A stretch of 64,000 nt of DNA from Paenibacillus wynnii (lineage in GTDB: Bacteria > Bacillota > Bacilli > Paenibacillales > Paenibacillaceae), in NCBI RefSeq assembly GCF_000757885.1, contig NZ_JQCR01000002.1:1674001-1738000 (forward strand), written 5' to 3'. The notes under the pieces are model-generated. The model saw only the letters and a program-made list of their open reading frames with translations, did no database searches and was not told the origin of the DNA. A program made the position numbers and the translations under genes. This document shows, in pieces, positions 51,768 to 61,502 of this stretch. Position 1 is the first letter of the stretch, and each line of letters opens with the position of its first letter.

Positions 51768-52901
51768 TTATTTTAGGATGTCAAAGGGCCATTCCCTCAG
51801 GTTACAGCCAAACTGGGCCAGCAGCGCCAGCACCCATCTTTCGAGTCCGAAACCCACACATCCCGTAAAAGGCTGCTCGCACTGCCGCACCCGAATTCGA
51901 AATGGATCGATAAAAGCCGAACCGTGAAGGTTAAAGGAGGCCACCGCCAGTGATTGATGAGGGGCGGTATCCAACTGAAGCTCGTATTTGCTTTGTTCCT
52001 CCAGTTGAATCTTTTTGTATTTTTGAAGAGAAGGGATGATGAAAGGATCGAAGGTAACACTGAGTCTGCCGCTTAAGCCCAGCTGGCTCGCCAACTGCTC
52101 CGCTTTCTTCATAATCCGATTCCTGGAATTCAATACGAAATCCCCGTCTCCGACAAAAACGATTTCTCTCACCTGATAATTCCGCATGCGTCCGTACCCG
52201 CCCCAGTTCAAACGTCCTTCGCTCCGGGCGACCTGCTGGCGAAACGTATATACGGAGGGCTTGTCCAATTCCTTGTCTTCCAGATCCATATAACAATGGA
52301 AGCAGGCTGACGGCGAAAGCGCATAATCTGGATCTTTTAGGTGGGGTAAGGTTTGTCCCCGCTGCACGGCCCTATGAAGCTTCATGAGCTCGTCCATATC
52401 CTCTGAGGGCTGACAACACATGACGGTATATTGGGGGGACATCCGTAAATAGCCTGTTTTCTCCAAGACTGACACCGGCAGCAACGCCGGAAAGCTCATT
52501 TCTTCCGCCCCTAATTCCAAGGCCCAGCCCATAAAAACCCGGTCCAGAAACGCCAGTACCTGAACGGCTTCTTGCTTTAATGCATAAATCCCATTCCCAT
52601 AGTCCGCAACCAGCCCCGATTCATAAATGGCGGAATAAGGAGTAAATGCTGCCGGGCCATGGAATTGAACCGCAATCTGATCATCCAGACAAGCGGATTC
52701 CCCATGCTTGGCAATCATGCCAAGCACCTTGTCCCGAATCAGTTCCAGTTCCTCCTCCCCGTCCGCATCCGTGTCGACCCGAATTCTGTCACCCTGCAGC
52801 TCCATCCCACTTATCCGTTCGGAGGCAAAATTCAGCGCCCGGATCAGGTCCCCATTATTCCTTGTCCGCCCGTTTGGTACGTTAACCAAAAAGCTCTGCA
52901 C
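51768..52901 (-). CDS. Class II aaRS-like amino acid:[carrier protein] ligase
   Basis: A 377-residue protein resembling the catalytic core of atypical seryl-tRNA synthetase without the tRNA-binding arm. Zn-ligand-type residues occur in VMCCQPSED and SPSACFHCYMDLED; motif 2 is in YGRMRNYQVREIVFVG and motif 3 in GCVGFGLERWVLAL. Known relatives in Bradyrhizobium and Agrobacterium charge glycine or alanine onto a carrier protein's phosphopantetheine instead of tRNA. The adjacent carrier protein fits that role. The amino acid loaded is not known. Start GTG after GGGGGA. Confidence 0.82.
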   Translation of the reverse strand: MQSFLVNVPNGRTRNNGDLIRALNFASERISGMELQGDRIRVDTDADGEEELELIRDKVLGMIAKHGESACLDDQIAVQFHGPAAFTPYSAIYESGLVADYGNGIYALKQEAVQVLAFLDRVFMGWALELGAEEMSFPALLPVSVLEKTGYLRMSPQYTVMCCQPSEDMDELMKLHRAVQRGQTLPHLKDPDYALSPSACFHCYMDLEDKELDKPSVYTFRQQVARSEGRLNWGGYGRMRNYQVREIVFVGDGDFVLNSRNRIMKKAEQLASQLGLSGRLSVTFDPFIIPSLQKYKKIQLEEQSKYELQLDTAPHQSLAVASFNLHGSAFIDPFRIRVRQCEQPFTGCVGFGLERWVLALLAQFGCNLREWPFDILK

Positions 52902-52920
52902 GTCTATCCCCCGCTAACAT

Positions 52921-53994
52921 TTAATCTGGTACCCTAGAGAAATCCACACAATAGGTTAAATCAAAGGCGGATTCGAAAATTGAGGAGCTTCGGGAGAGCC
53001 TTTCCCCGGTTCCATGTACGGTAACCTCCTGCAAATAAGCATCATCATCCGGCTTGAGCTCCGCCAATACCCGTTCCGTGATCAGGCCGGGGTAAAAAAG
53101 ATTCATATGGTAAAGTGTGTAGTAGCATTGCTTTTGCAGCCGGAAGCTTCTCATCAAAGCACACCATTCCAGCAAGGAAACTTCATCAGAATGGAGTCTT
53201 AGCGTGTTTACGGCGTCAATCATCTTGTATATGGCAGCATCCCGCCGGTCCATCGTCCAAATGGTATTCGTACCCTCCCTGTAAAAGTGGACGCACAAAT
53301 GCGCTAAATGGGTGGGCCATTTCAATCCTTTGATGACGTAATATTCATTGGCGTAATTCTCCGTGCCGTAGTCAAAAATGGCCTTCGTAATATCATTGTC
53401 TTTGGAATCAAAGTGGAAGTTGACATCGATCTGGATGCGTTCCAGAAAATCTCCTCCCGTCAGCTTCGCATATGGCACCAAATCGTGGTGATGCATCCGT
53501 TGAATCAGCTTCTCCTTGCGACTGGCTTCCTTCATCACACTGCTGAAGGATTGAATAAAGCCGTGTCTGCGAAGAACTGCGTCCAGACGCTCAAGATCCT
53601 CTTCCGATACTAGAATATCGCTGTCATTGGACCGTCTGTCCCCCGGTGTGTAGATGCTGGCGTTGTAGACGAGCCCTTTGAGGCCGGCATAACGGATCCC
53701 TTCCCGTTCAAGTTCCTCCAATAAGGGGGTCAAATGTCCGATATTCTCCATAGTCAGCTTTCGTTGGGCTTTGATCAGCAGACTAAGGCTTTTGATAAAT
53801 TCCAGTGCTATGAACCTCCTCAAGTCTTCCGGAATGCCTCTGAGGAAGTATCCTTCCAGCCTGTGATGCATGACTACTCCGGCAACCCGGGCCCAATCGA
53901 TCTTGGAACCCATGAGTTCAGCCAAAACGGCTTCCTCCTGATCACTCCTGGTTTTCAGTACAGCCAAGAGAATCAATTGAGTTTCCTTTAGCAA
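52921..53994 (-). CDS. Nucleotidyltransferase-family protein (NTP_transf_5)
   Basis: A 357-residue protein of the uncharacterised nucleotidyltransferase family seen in many natural-product clusters, including lasso peptide ones. The family motif is visible as YAGLKGLVYN (residues 103-111) and DRRSNDSDILVSEEDL (119-134), with Asp124 and Asp126 as likely metal ligands; RIQIDVNFHF gives a third acidic site. It may nucleotidylate an intermediate or the product. The start is TTG with GGGGGAG before it. Confidence 0.78.
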   Translation of the reverse strand: MLKETQLILLAVLKTRSDQEEAVLAELMGSKIDWARVAGVVMHHRLEGYFLRGIPEDLRRFIALEFIKSLSLLIKAQRKLTMENIGHLTPLLEELEREGIRYAGLKGLVYNASIYTPGDRRSNDSDILVSEEDLERLDAVLRRHGFIQSFSSVMKEASRKEKLIQRMHHHDLVPYAKLTGGDFLERIQIDVNFHFDSKDNDITKAIFDYGTENYANEYYVIKGLKWPTHLAHLCVHFYREGTNTIWTMDRRDAAIYKMIDAVNTLRLHSDEVSLLEWCALMRSFRLQKQCYYTLYHMNLFYPGLITERVLAELKPDDDAYLQEVTVHGTGERLSRSSSIFESAFDLTYCVDFSRVPD

Positions 53995-54032
53995 TTCAAT
54001 CTCCCCCTTTCATTTCATTTATTGCTAAGCCT

Positions 54033-55337
54033 TCAAACGGCGGATATCGGAAGCGACGCATCATTCAAACCACTCAAATGCATCTCCAAATAAGCGAACC
54101 GGCTGCCCAAATAGGCCTTGGTGTTAATCAGCAGCTCCTCCGGCGAATAGAAGTCCTTACCGATCGTATTAGATTCAGTTCGCAAAAACAGAGGGTACAA
54201 CAGATTCAGACAGACTAGGTAGAAGAGGTCCGTATCAAACTTAAAGGATTTGCGGATGTCCTTCGGAATGTCTTCCAGCTTCCCTTCATTTTTCTTCATC
54301 ATGTCAAAATACGGCATGAAAAATCTCCAAATCTCCTTGGCTGCTTGCTTCAACGTATCATCCTCGATTTCATACAAATAACCCTTCATCAAGTGAAACA
54401 CCACATCGTATTCAAGCAACTCCTCCGTCCCATATACGGAAATGGCCTTCGGGTAATAGAGCTTGTTCACATACCGGTACAAATTGCTTACAAAATCCCT
54501 TAACGCTTGAACGGGGCGCATTCTTTCCAGCAGTCCGCTCTGGGAGCGGGTGGAATCCAAGTCGGTCAGGAAAATCCGACCGCTCTCCCGGGAGAATTGG
54601 ATATTCTCCCAGCCTCCGGAGTGAATGAACAACCCTGATTCCGACAGGCCCCTGACAGCCCTTCCGAACTGCTCCCCGATCTTCTGGGACATTCGCAGCT
54701 TCGTTGAAGCCTCCCGGAGATCTCCGCTAATGCCTAGGACCTCCTGAATCTCCTTATAATATTCCAGAACATTCGCGTCAACATAACGATTATCCCAACC
54801 CAGAAACAACAGGCGGTAGGGTTCGGCTTCCGAACATAGGCTTAGCACCGCTCCCATCGTTTGGCCTTTGAACAACAGGTCCGGGTACTCTATCACCAGA
54901 TATGGAAGAATGGAAGGAACTCCATTCCGGCATAGAATTTCCGCATTCTCATATTCCCGTATGGCACGATGATGGCATATCCCCCCATAGGGAGCATCTT
55001 CGGAGTAAATTTCTTTCAGGGTTCCATCCGTGTGGAAACCGAAATGAGCTGCCTCCCGCATGTAGACACGGTCGGTCGGCGGGATAGGAACCTTCTGGAA
55101 TTCGTCCGCATGCCTGCCTTCCGGATTCCATACGCCGACACCCTTCATTTTAACCGCCTTTACCGTAATTCCACCCTCAACGGCAACAGGCTCCTTCAGC
55201 TTATACCAAGCTGTCCTGCCCTCCGTCAGAAAGGTCGGCGTTTCCTCCCAACCGGCTAAACGGAGAATCGCCTCAACGTCTTCTTCCGGCAACCGGATCT
55301 GTTCATTCCTATGGGTAATTTGATATTGCAGAGACAC
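54033..55337 (-). CDS. Protein of unknown family with kinase-like motif
   Basis: A 434-residue protein that I cannot place in a named family. Around residues 255-285 it has LFIHSGGWENIQFSRESG then IFLTDLDSTR, which resembles the catalytic loop (H-x4-5-N) and metal-binding DxD of protein-kinase-like phosphotransferases. The start is taken as GTG 55337, which has GGGAGG 8 nt before it; an ATG at 55379 has none. It is inside the operon between a radical SAM gene and the nucleotidyltransferase gene. Confidence 0.55.
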   Translation of the reverse strand: MSLQYQITHRNEQIRLPEEDVEAILRLAGWEETPTFLTEGRTAWYKLKEPVAVEGGITVKAVKMKGVGVWNPEGRHADEFQKVPIPPTDRVYMREAAHFGFHTDGTLKEIYSEDAPYGGICHHRAIREYENAEILCRNGVPSILPYLVIEYPDLLFKGQTMGAVLSLCSEAEPYRLLFLGWDNRYVDANVLEYYKEIQEVLGISGDLREASTKLRMSQKIGEQFGRAVRGLSESGLFIHSGGWENIQFSRESGRIFLTDLDSTRSQSGLLERMRPVQALRDFVSNLYRYVNKLYYPKAISVYGTEELLEYDVVFHLMKGYLYEIEDDTLKQAAKEIWRFFMPYFDMMKKNEGKLEDIPKDIRKSFKFDTDLFYLVCLNLLYPLFLRTESNTIGKDFYSPEELLINTKAYLGSRFAYLEMHLSGLNDASLPISAV

Positions 55338-55365
55338 TTTTTTGCCCTCCCAGCTACCATATGAT

Positions 55366-56943
55366 TTAGAAGAATACATCGAACGCGTCTTGCTCCAAGC
55401 CCACGTTCGTTTCCCTCAACTGCGCCCGAGACTCTTTAATCCGAAGCTCCAATCCATGGATCTCCTCCCGGAAAAACTGCTTCAGCTGCATTTCATAACT
55501 GGCTTCCCCGCAGATTTCAAGCCCTTTGCGATAACAATGATACGCCTGGGAATCGTAATAGCGGCGCTGATCCGTAACCCACTCCAAATCCGAATAAGCC
55601 AAATCCCCTTTCATTACGGCTTTCTCAATCACTCTGTATTTATCCCGCTCCAGAGTATAGAGCTGATAATAACGGGATAGCCAATGATGGAAAAGAGCAA
55701 CCTGCGGGTCCTTGAAATATCGCTTTCCGGAGAACTCCGGAAACTGTGCAATGATCTTCAAATAAATCTGCCGGTTGTTATCGAAGAGCTCCAGCCGCTT
55801 CACCAGCTTCTTGTAAGTGAAATTGTAACGTTCAAAGGCTTCTCCTGAGACTTTCAAACTGTCCAGCCGGGAGAGAGGATGAAAGTTAATATATCCGTAA
55901 CGGAAACGGTGGCGGGACTGAAAATCAGTTGTGTAGCCCGAAGCCAGCACGGATTGGATCGTCTCTTCCACTTCCGCGCCGGTATAGTTTCGGCCATAGA
56001 GCTGCAGGTCCCTGTCGTTCACGGATTCGATGCCCATGAACATGCGGGTCATCCCCGCTTCCTTCAAGGTCTGAAGCAGCGGCAGAGATACATATTCCGG
56101 CCGGAACTGCATGAAGAAAGTGATGTTCAAGCCCCTGACAGCCAGCTCGTCCCTTAAAGCCTGTGCCCTCCGCAGGGCCTCCTTCCGGTCGGGAGGGAAG
56201 AAATTATCGTCAACGAATTCAAAATCGGTCACTTGAAACCGATCCGTCAACCGCTGGATTTCATCGACGATGCTCTGAACGGATCGGGTTCGATACACCT
56301 GCCCCCCCTGTTCCTTCAGGTAATCCGGAGTAGAGCAAAAGCTGCAATGCATGTAACAGCCTCTGCTTCCTTGAATTTGCGGAGAGATGTACTTCTTACT
56401 GTATTTCTCGCTGAAGCTCTGATAAATCTCTCTGCTGGGAAACGGGAGGGAGTCCAAATTCCCGATTAGTTGCCTTTGAGCCGTCTTTACTTGATGCCCG
56501 TCCGAATTCGTACAGGCGATTCCCGGAATGCTTCTCCAATCGGTTCCGCTGCACAGCTTCTCCGCAAGCTCCAGGAAAGTCACCTCCCCTTCTCCGATAA
56601 CCGCCGAATCCGCTCCCAGGCCCAGGAAAACCCGCCAATTGGTCGTCGGGCCGTAACCACCAACGGTAATGTGCCCCCAGGCGCCGCCTTTTCGCATTAA
56701 ATGAATGGTGTCCCGCAGCTCCTTATGGTAATAATCGCTGGCGGTAATCCCGATCATGCCATAGTCATGCAGGCTCGGAAGGAGGGACGCAACGGTCTCC
56801 TCCAACCCTGTGCCTTGAATCCGGGGATCGACCAAATCCACTGAAAACCCTCGATTACGAAGAGCTGAAGCAATATAGCAGAGCCCAAGGGGCTCCGTCA
56901 GTTTGTAGCTCTTGTAAGCCGGATGAAGCAATAATACCTTCAC
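55366..56943 (-). CDS. B12-binding-domain radical SAM enzyme C
   Basis: A 525-residue enzyme. An N-terminal cobalamin-binding Rossmann domain (VKVLLLHPAYKSYKL, GLCYIASALRNRGFSVDLVD, VGGYGPTT, VIGEGEVTF) precedes a radical SAM barrel with the CxxxCxxC cluster site in SRGCYMHCSFCS (Cys196, 200, 203). The C-terminal 200 residues are a helical extension without known motif. GTG 56943 overlaps the upstream stop in a GTGA arrangement. The reaction, possibly methylation or C-C bond formation, is unknown. Confidence 0.88.
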   Translation of the reverse strand: MKVLLLHPAYKSYKLTEPLGLCYIASALRNRGFSVDLVDPRIQGTGLEETVASLLPSLHDYGMIGITASDYYHKELRDTIHLMRKGGAWGHITVGGYGPTTNWRVFLGLGADSAVIGEGEVTFLELAEKLCSGTDWRSIPGIACTNSDGHQVKTAQRQLIGNLDSLPFPSREIYQSFSEKYSKKYISPQIQGSRGCYMHCSFCSTPDYLKEQGGQVYRTRSVQSIVDEIQRLTDRFQVTDFEFVDDNFFPPDRKEALRRAQALRDELAVRGLNITFFMQFRPEYVSLPLLQTLKEAGMTRMFMGIESVNDRDLQLYGRNYTGAEVEETIQSVLASGYTTDFQSRHRFRYGYINFHPLSRLDSLKVSGEAFERYNFTYKKLVKRLELFDNNRQIYLKIIAQFPEFSGKRYFKDPQVALFHHWLSRYYQLYTLERDKYRVIEKAVMKGDLAYSDLEWVTDQRRYYDSQAYHCYRKGLEICGEASYEMQLKQFFREEIHGLELRIKESRAQLRETNVGLEQDAFDVFF

Positions 56944-58256
56944 TCGCTCTCCCCGCTTTCGTGAAAGGCTTGCTGCCACTCCAGCGCCAATAGGTATGGA
57001 AAAGAAACTTGATCTAGAACCGGGGTAAGCACATATTCAGCAGCGGCCTTCACTGGATCCAGCCCATACTCGCTTATATCATCCCGGAAGGTTCTGCCCG
57101 CAACGATACTGTCATTTAGAGCCGGGAACCGTTCATAGCGGATGAAGGGAACCAGGGAAGAATCCATCCTCACCCCCGGCCAAGGCTGAAAAATATGCAG
57201 GAACCTTTTATCGGGATTCAACTGCTCCATCATTTCCAAGGTCATCCTGGCGGTTTCCATCGTTTCATGTGGAATCCCAAGCATGGCGTTCAAGGATAAC
57301 TTGATTCCGTACTTTCTCAGCAGAGCACTGGCATCCAGAAACTGCTGATCTGTTTCCCCCTTCCGTAGCACTTTGTTCCGCAACCATTCGGAGCCGCTCT
57401 CCAGCCCCATCTTGACCAATCGACAGCCCGTCTCCTTCAGGAGCTGAACCAATTCCTCCTCCATTACATCCGCCCTGATATTGACGGTATAAGGCAGCCC
57501 TATTTCTTCCGAGTACATAGGCAGGAAAACCTTGGCCCACTGCAAATCCCTTTTGCCGATCACCAGGGGGTCGCGGAAGTGCACCTTCTTAGCACCGCAT
57601 GTCTTGGTTAATTCTTTGATGGTCCGGATCGAGCATTCCATATCCTGTCTCGGCTTCGTTCTAAGCCCCGTCAATTCTCTGATCTCCTTGTTGCAGCAGA
57701 AAGCACAGCCATATTCACATGTGAAGGAGGTCCAATAATCCAGTTTGTTCAGAGATCTCCGGTGTTCCGGGAGCTCGTCCCAGAACAGCCGGTAATCTAA
57801 TTCTCCGGTCGGCCGGGAAGACCATCCCTTGTCTACCACTGATGAGGATCCGGGGTACATGATATTAACAGCGGGATGTATGCCACTGATATACTGGAGC
57901 AGTCCTTCCACCCCTTCTCCAACACATACCGCATCCACGCCTTCTATGCTGGCAGCCAGGTTCCTGTCCAGAATCGGGAACACTCCCCCGAGCAGAACCG
58001 GCGCTTCCGTCGCCGACTTTAAGAACTTGGCCAGCTTCCTAACCTGCTCTACAGCCATATGCGTTGCAGATATACAGATGAAGTCGGGATCAAAGTGACG
58101 GATCATTCCGGTAAATCTCTCTTCATCGTAATAAAAGTAAGGCTGCAGCTTCGTTTGATACCCATTAGCCTTCAAGGCTGCTGACAGTACCGCCACTCCG
58201 GGATGTACTTCGATATCCAGCTTATTGTAAAAAGAGAAGAACAAAATTTTCTTCAT
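56940..58256 (-). CDS. B12-binding-domain radical SAM enzyme B
   Basis: A 438-residue enzyme with an N-terminal cobalamin-binding domain (ILFFSFYNKLDIEVHPGVAV, ICISATHMAVEQVRKLAKFL, LLGGVFPI, VCVGEGVEGLL) and a radical SAM core with FTCEYGCAFCCNKE (Cys180, 184, 187). KMGLESGSEWLRNKVLRKG is the typical later core motif. It overlaps both neighbours by 4 bp. Substrate and reaction are unknown. Confidence 0.9.
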   Translation of the reverse strand: MKKILFFSFYNKLDIEVHPGVAVLSAALKANGYQTKLQPYFYYDEERFTGMIRHFDPDFICISATHMAVEQVRKLAKFLKSATEAPVLLGGVFPILDRNLAASIEGVDAVCVGEGVEGLLQYISGIHPAVNIMYPGSSSVVDKGWSSRPTGELDYRLFWDELPEHRRSLNKLDYWTSFTCEYGCAFCCNKEIRELTGLRTKPRQDMECSIRTIKELTKTCGAKKVHFRDPLVIGKRDLQWAKVFLPMYSEEIGLPYTVNIRADVMEEELVQLLKETGCRLVKMGLESGSEWLRNKVLRKGETDQQFLDASALLRKYGIKLSLNAMLGIPHETMETARMTLEMMEQLNPDKRFLHIFQPWPGVRMDSSLVPFIRYERFPALNDSIVAGRTFRDDISEYGLDPVKAAAEYVLTPVLDQVSFPYLLALEWQQAFHESGESE

Positions 58257-60190
58257 GAAACAAGAACACCTTCGTATGCGTCAACCTGAACCTTCATCCC
58301 ATCTTGAAGCGCCAGTGAACTTCCTCCCAAAGAAATAGCCGGTACACCTGCCTCCCTTAAGATAAGGGACAGGTGGCATAGGTTGGATGCGTTCCGGAAT
58401 ACGATTCCCTTCACCATATGCTTGAAAGGCGCCAAGAAAAGAAAGGGCAAATCCGCATATAGAATGATATCCCCTTCTTCCGACCAACCCTCGAGTAATT
58501 CCTTGATCTCCCGTAGCCGGTTCACCTTGGTGCAATCAAATTCGGAATCCCCAACGGAAATGGAGCTGAACATGTTCAGTTCCTTCAATACCTGATCTTC
58601 AAACACCGGCAGTCGGCGCAGCGTCCCTTCCGCTTTTCCCTGGGAAATGACAACGGAGCTGTTCCGGGATCCACCAGTCTTCAATAAGGACATATCCGCT
58701 GCGTACAAGGTATTGCCCCAAATCCACCATTCCACGCTGCAGTTCTCGAACCGGTCCGCAAAACGTTTGGTCTTCTCGTAGATCTCCCGGATCAATTCCG
58801 GCGGCAGTTCCACCCGTTCCTTCTTACCCGCCGGTATCGAATCGATACGACTCTCGTCAAAAACGTATTGCTCCTGCTCACTCACATAAGATTCCAACAC
58901 ATACCCGTCCGCGTCGAGCAGATACCTAGTCGGCTCGGTTAAGCCCGCATTTAACAGGAACATTTTTCCGGTGATGCACTCAATCAGCATGGTTCCGTCT
59001 TCATTCAGGTTAGAGATAGCGGCATGTTCGTTAGGCAAATATTCCCGGAAGCTCACGCAGTACTGCTGATCCGAATAAATATCCGTAAAGTGTTCCAGCA
59101 CTTTAGGTATTTGGCCGATGTGATGGTAACATACCGACTGTCCGTTCAAGTGATAGCATACATATGGTGAATCGTAATCGTGGAAAACCCAGGAATAATC
59201 GAAATCCTTCAAATGGTCCTTGTTGAAAACAAACAGCTTCCACTTGTTCGTCTTTATGCCGCTCTGCTCGCAGAAATCGAAAAACTTTGCTTTCTTGGCC
59301 CAGCGGGGGTACCTTCTTTGCAGAAATCCCAAGCGGGGATACGTCTCCTCATTCAGTCCGGACATGGAGAATACTTCGGGCCGGTCAATCATCGGCTTCG
59401 GTTGAATCGTCGTAATCGGTCTACACTGCAACAAATATATCCGGTTATCCTTCCATGACCACTCGATGTCTACCGGATGCCCGAACGCCTTCTCCGCTTT
59501 CACGGCTTGCTCCCGGACCTGCTCCAACATCTCCTTTAGCGATGCTTTTTCTGCTTTGACAGCTCCTTCTCTGGGCAGTAGGTAAGAATTCGCTTTGGAC
59601 AGGCCCGATACCAGCCGGTCTCCGAGCCCTTCAACCGCTTCCACCCACACCGTTCCCGGGTCCCCGGTCGCAGGATCTGACGAGAATGCCACACCGCTCC
59701 ACTCCGGTTCCACCATCTCCTGCAGCACGATTCCCATGAAATAGCGGTTGGGATGAAAATCTTGATTCGGGAAAGATAATAAATTCTTCTCGTTATACAA
59801 TGAACAAATCACATACCTGACGGCATCCATCACACCATCAGGTTCCACCTGCAGCTCTGTGTGGAACGCCCCGGCGGACGATTGCCGTTCCCCGTCTTCT
59901 ACCGAAGCCGAAGAACGTACGGAAATGGGGAAGCTCAACCCTTGTACCGTATCCTTAATCCTGTTCCCAATCACCGCAGGTATCTCGTGTTTAAGAATTG
60001 CGTTTCGAATGGATTCGAACACCCTCATCAGCCAGGCACTCTTAACAGATACCATTTCCGTCTCCTCATAAACGCCGATGGATCGGAGATAATCCTCGAA
60101 GAAATCCCGGTCCAACATCCGAAAAGCAGGGACCCGAAAGCCATTCTCCTGCAGCTTCAGCAAACCCTCCGCCTTATTGCCATAATTCAT
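58253..60190 (-). CDS. PEP-synthase/rifampin-phosphotransferase-like enzyme
   Basis: A 645-residue protein with the two ends of the PEP-synthase/Rph architecture. The N-terminal ATP-grasp part shows KAEGLLKLQENGFRVPAF, ISVRSSASVEDGERQSSAGA, EWSGVAFSSDPATGD and DIEWSWKDNRIYLLQCRPIT. The C-terminal swivelling phosphohistidine part is divergent: NASNLCHLSLILREAGVPAI keeps the CH and REAGVPA core but lacks the usual TGG. In Rph the phosphate goes to rifampin; here a pathway intermediate may be phosphorylated. ATG 60190 is chosen for AGAGGAGG. Confidence 0.82.
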   Translation of the reverse strand: MNYGNKAEGLLKLQENGFRVPAFRMLDRDFFEDYLRSIGVYEETEMVSVKSAWLMRVFESIRNAILKHEIPAVIGNRIKDTVQGLSFPISVRSSASVEDGERQSSAGAFHTELQVEPDGVMDAVRYVICSLYNEKNLLSFPNQDFHPNRYFMGIVLQEMVEPEWSGVAFSSDPATGDPGTVWVEAVEGLGDRLVSGLSKANSYLLPREGAVKAEKASLKEMLEQVREQAVKAEKAFGHPVDIEWSWKDNRIYLLQCRPITTIQPKPMIDRPEVFSMSGLNEETYPRLGFLQRRYPRWAKKAKFFDFCEQSGIKTNKWKLFVFNKDHLKDFDYSWVFHDYDSPYVCYHLNGQSVCYHHIGQIPKVLEHFTDIYSDQQYCVSFREYLPNEHAAISNLNEDGTMLIECITGKMFLLNAGLTEPTRYLLDADGYVLESYVSEQEQYVFDESRIDSIPAGKKERVELPPELIREIYEKTKRFADRFENCSVEWWIWGNTLYAADMSLLKTGGSRNSSVVISQGKAEGTLRRLPVFEDQVLKELNMFSSISVGDSEFDCTKVNRLREIKELLEGWSEEGDIILYADLPFLFLAPFKHMVKGIVFRNASNLCHLSLILREAGVPAISLGGSSLALQDGMKVQVDAYEGVLVS

Positions 60191-60224
60191 ATATATCCTC
60201 CTCTGATCACACTTCCCAGCAAGA

Positions 60225-61502
60225 TTAGAAATGACAGGAATCCATGATTTGATATACAGTTTTCTCATTCAAATGATTGTTTCCAGTATGGAAGAACTCT
60301 TTCTTATTCCAATCCTCCAAATTGATCCGCTCTAATTCCTCCACGGGCAAATCTCTTAACCTATAAAAAGGGGTAAATGTGGAAGGGCGTACCTTGACGT
60401 TATATTTCTTGAGCAACTCCAGCGTGTACTCTACGTCAATCAACTGTTGGTCTTTTAGGCCAAGCATGACAAATCCTTTGTAACGGATGGGAATATGTTT
60501 GATTTTGGACATGATATTTTCGAATTCATTCACAGCCACCTTGAAGCCCCGCTGCCGGTCCTGATAAAATGTCTCGATCCCGAAGCCCAGCCCGTAGCAG
60601 CCTGCTTCCGCGCACAGCTCCAGCAGTTCAGGCTCCAAGGAATTCAAGCAAACCGTGGATTTCCATTTCACCTTCACGTTCCGGCGCAGCATCTCATGAC
60701 AGAACTCCCTTACCCATGTTTTGTCCGCGAATAAGTCAGCAGAATGCAGCTTGAATCTGTCAAAGCGGTGCTGATAGGCTTCGAGAAACTCTACCGTATC
60801 CTTAACGCTTCTTCGGCGATCCACATAGCCCTCACGTGGACCGCACAGGCAATATGCGCATCTTTGGGCGCAGCCCTTAGATACGTACACCGAACATGCA
60901 TATGTTGAGTCTTTGAACTCTCTGCTGAATTTCTGATATTCTTCAATCGGAAGCTTATCGATAGGAGGAAGCACCCATTCGCTGGGGTCAATCCTGATAT
61001 CCGTGGGATAATCTTTGGATTCCCCATTGGCATGAACAACACTGACTCCCTTGAGAACGCCTTCTTCTCCGGTTCTTACGAACTCGATATAAGAATGAAT
61101 CGCCGCTTCCTGATCACCGCATAGATGGGCTGCATGGAACGGAACCCTTTTGAAATATTGGGGAATTGCCAATGTGGAGTCTCCGTAAATCAAAGTTTTG
61201 GTATTTGGACTGATGTAGGAAATTACCTCACACATTTTTCGCGCCATAGCAGCATCGGTGATATCCGTATAAAGAACGATTACGTCGTAGCCTTCTGTAA
61301 ATTTTCGGTAGAGGCTCCGCATCGTACTGCCGGGAATGGAAGAATCCATGATCGTTACTTCAACATCCGCATGATGTTGATAGGCTTTCATAATATATTG
61401 GGCCGTTTCCCCAAAATCCGTACAGCGGTCATGCAAATTTCTGTCATAAACGACTCGCGGGAGAGTCATGAACAAAATCGCAAATTTCTCTTTTCTTCTC
61501 AC
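60225..61502 (-). CDS. B12-binding-domain radical SAM enzyme A
   Basis: An enzyme of about 425 residues with an N-terminal cobalamin-type domain (FAILFMTLPRVVYDRNLHDR, YDVIVLYTDITDAAMARKMC, LIYGDSTLA) and a radical SAM core with SKGCAQRCAYCLCGPREG (CxxxCxxC). LGFGIETFYQDRQRGFKVAV is the later core motif. The start may be GTG 61502 or TTG 61511; AAGGGG lies before both. It is the first of the three radical SAM genes and follows a 146-bp gap that may hold an internal promoter. Confidence 0.87.
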   Translation of the reverse strand: MRRKEKFAILFMTLPRVVYDRNLHDRCTDFGETAQYIMKAYQHHADVEVTIMDSSIPGSTMRSLYRKFTEGYDVIVLYTDITDAAMARKMCEVISYISPNTKTLIYGDSTLAIPQYFKRVPFHAAHLCGDQEAAIHSYIEFVRTGEEGVLKGVSVVHANGESKDYPTDIRIDPSEWVLPPIDKLPIEEYQKFSREFKDSTYACSVYVSKGCAQRCAYCLCGPREGYVDRRRSVKDTVEFLEAYQHRFDRFKLHSADLFADKTWVREFCHEMLRRNVKVKWKSTVCLNSLEPELLELCAEAGCYGLGFGIETFYQDRQRGFKVAVNEFENIMSKIKHIPIRYKGFVMLGLKDQQLIDVEYTLELLKKYNVKVRPSTFTPFYRLRDLPVEELERINLEDWNKKEFFHTGNNHLNEKTVYQIMDSCHF

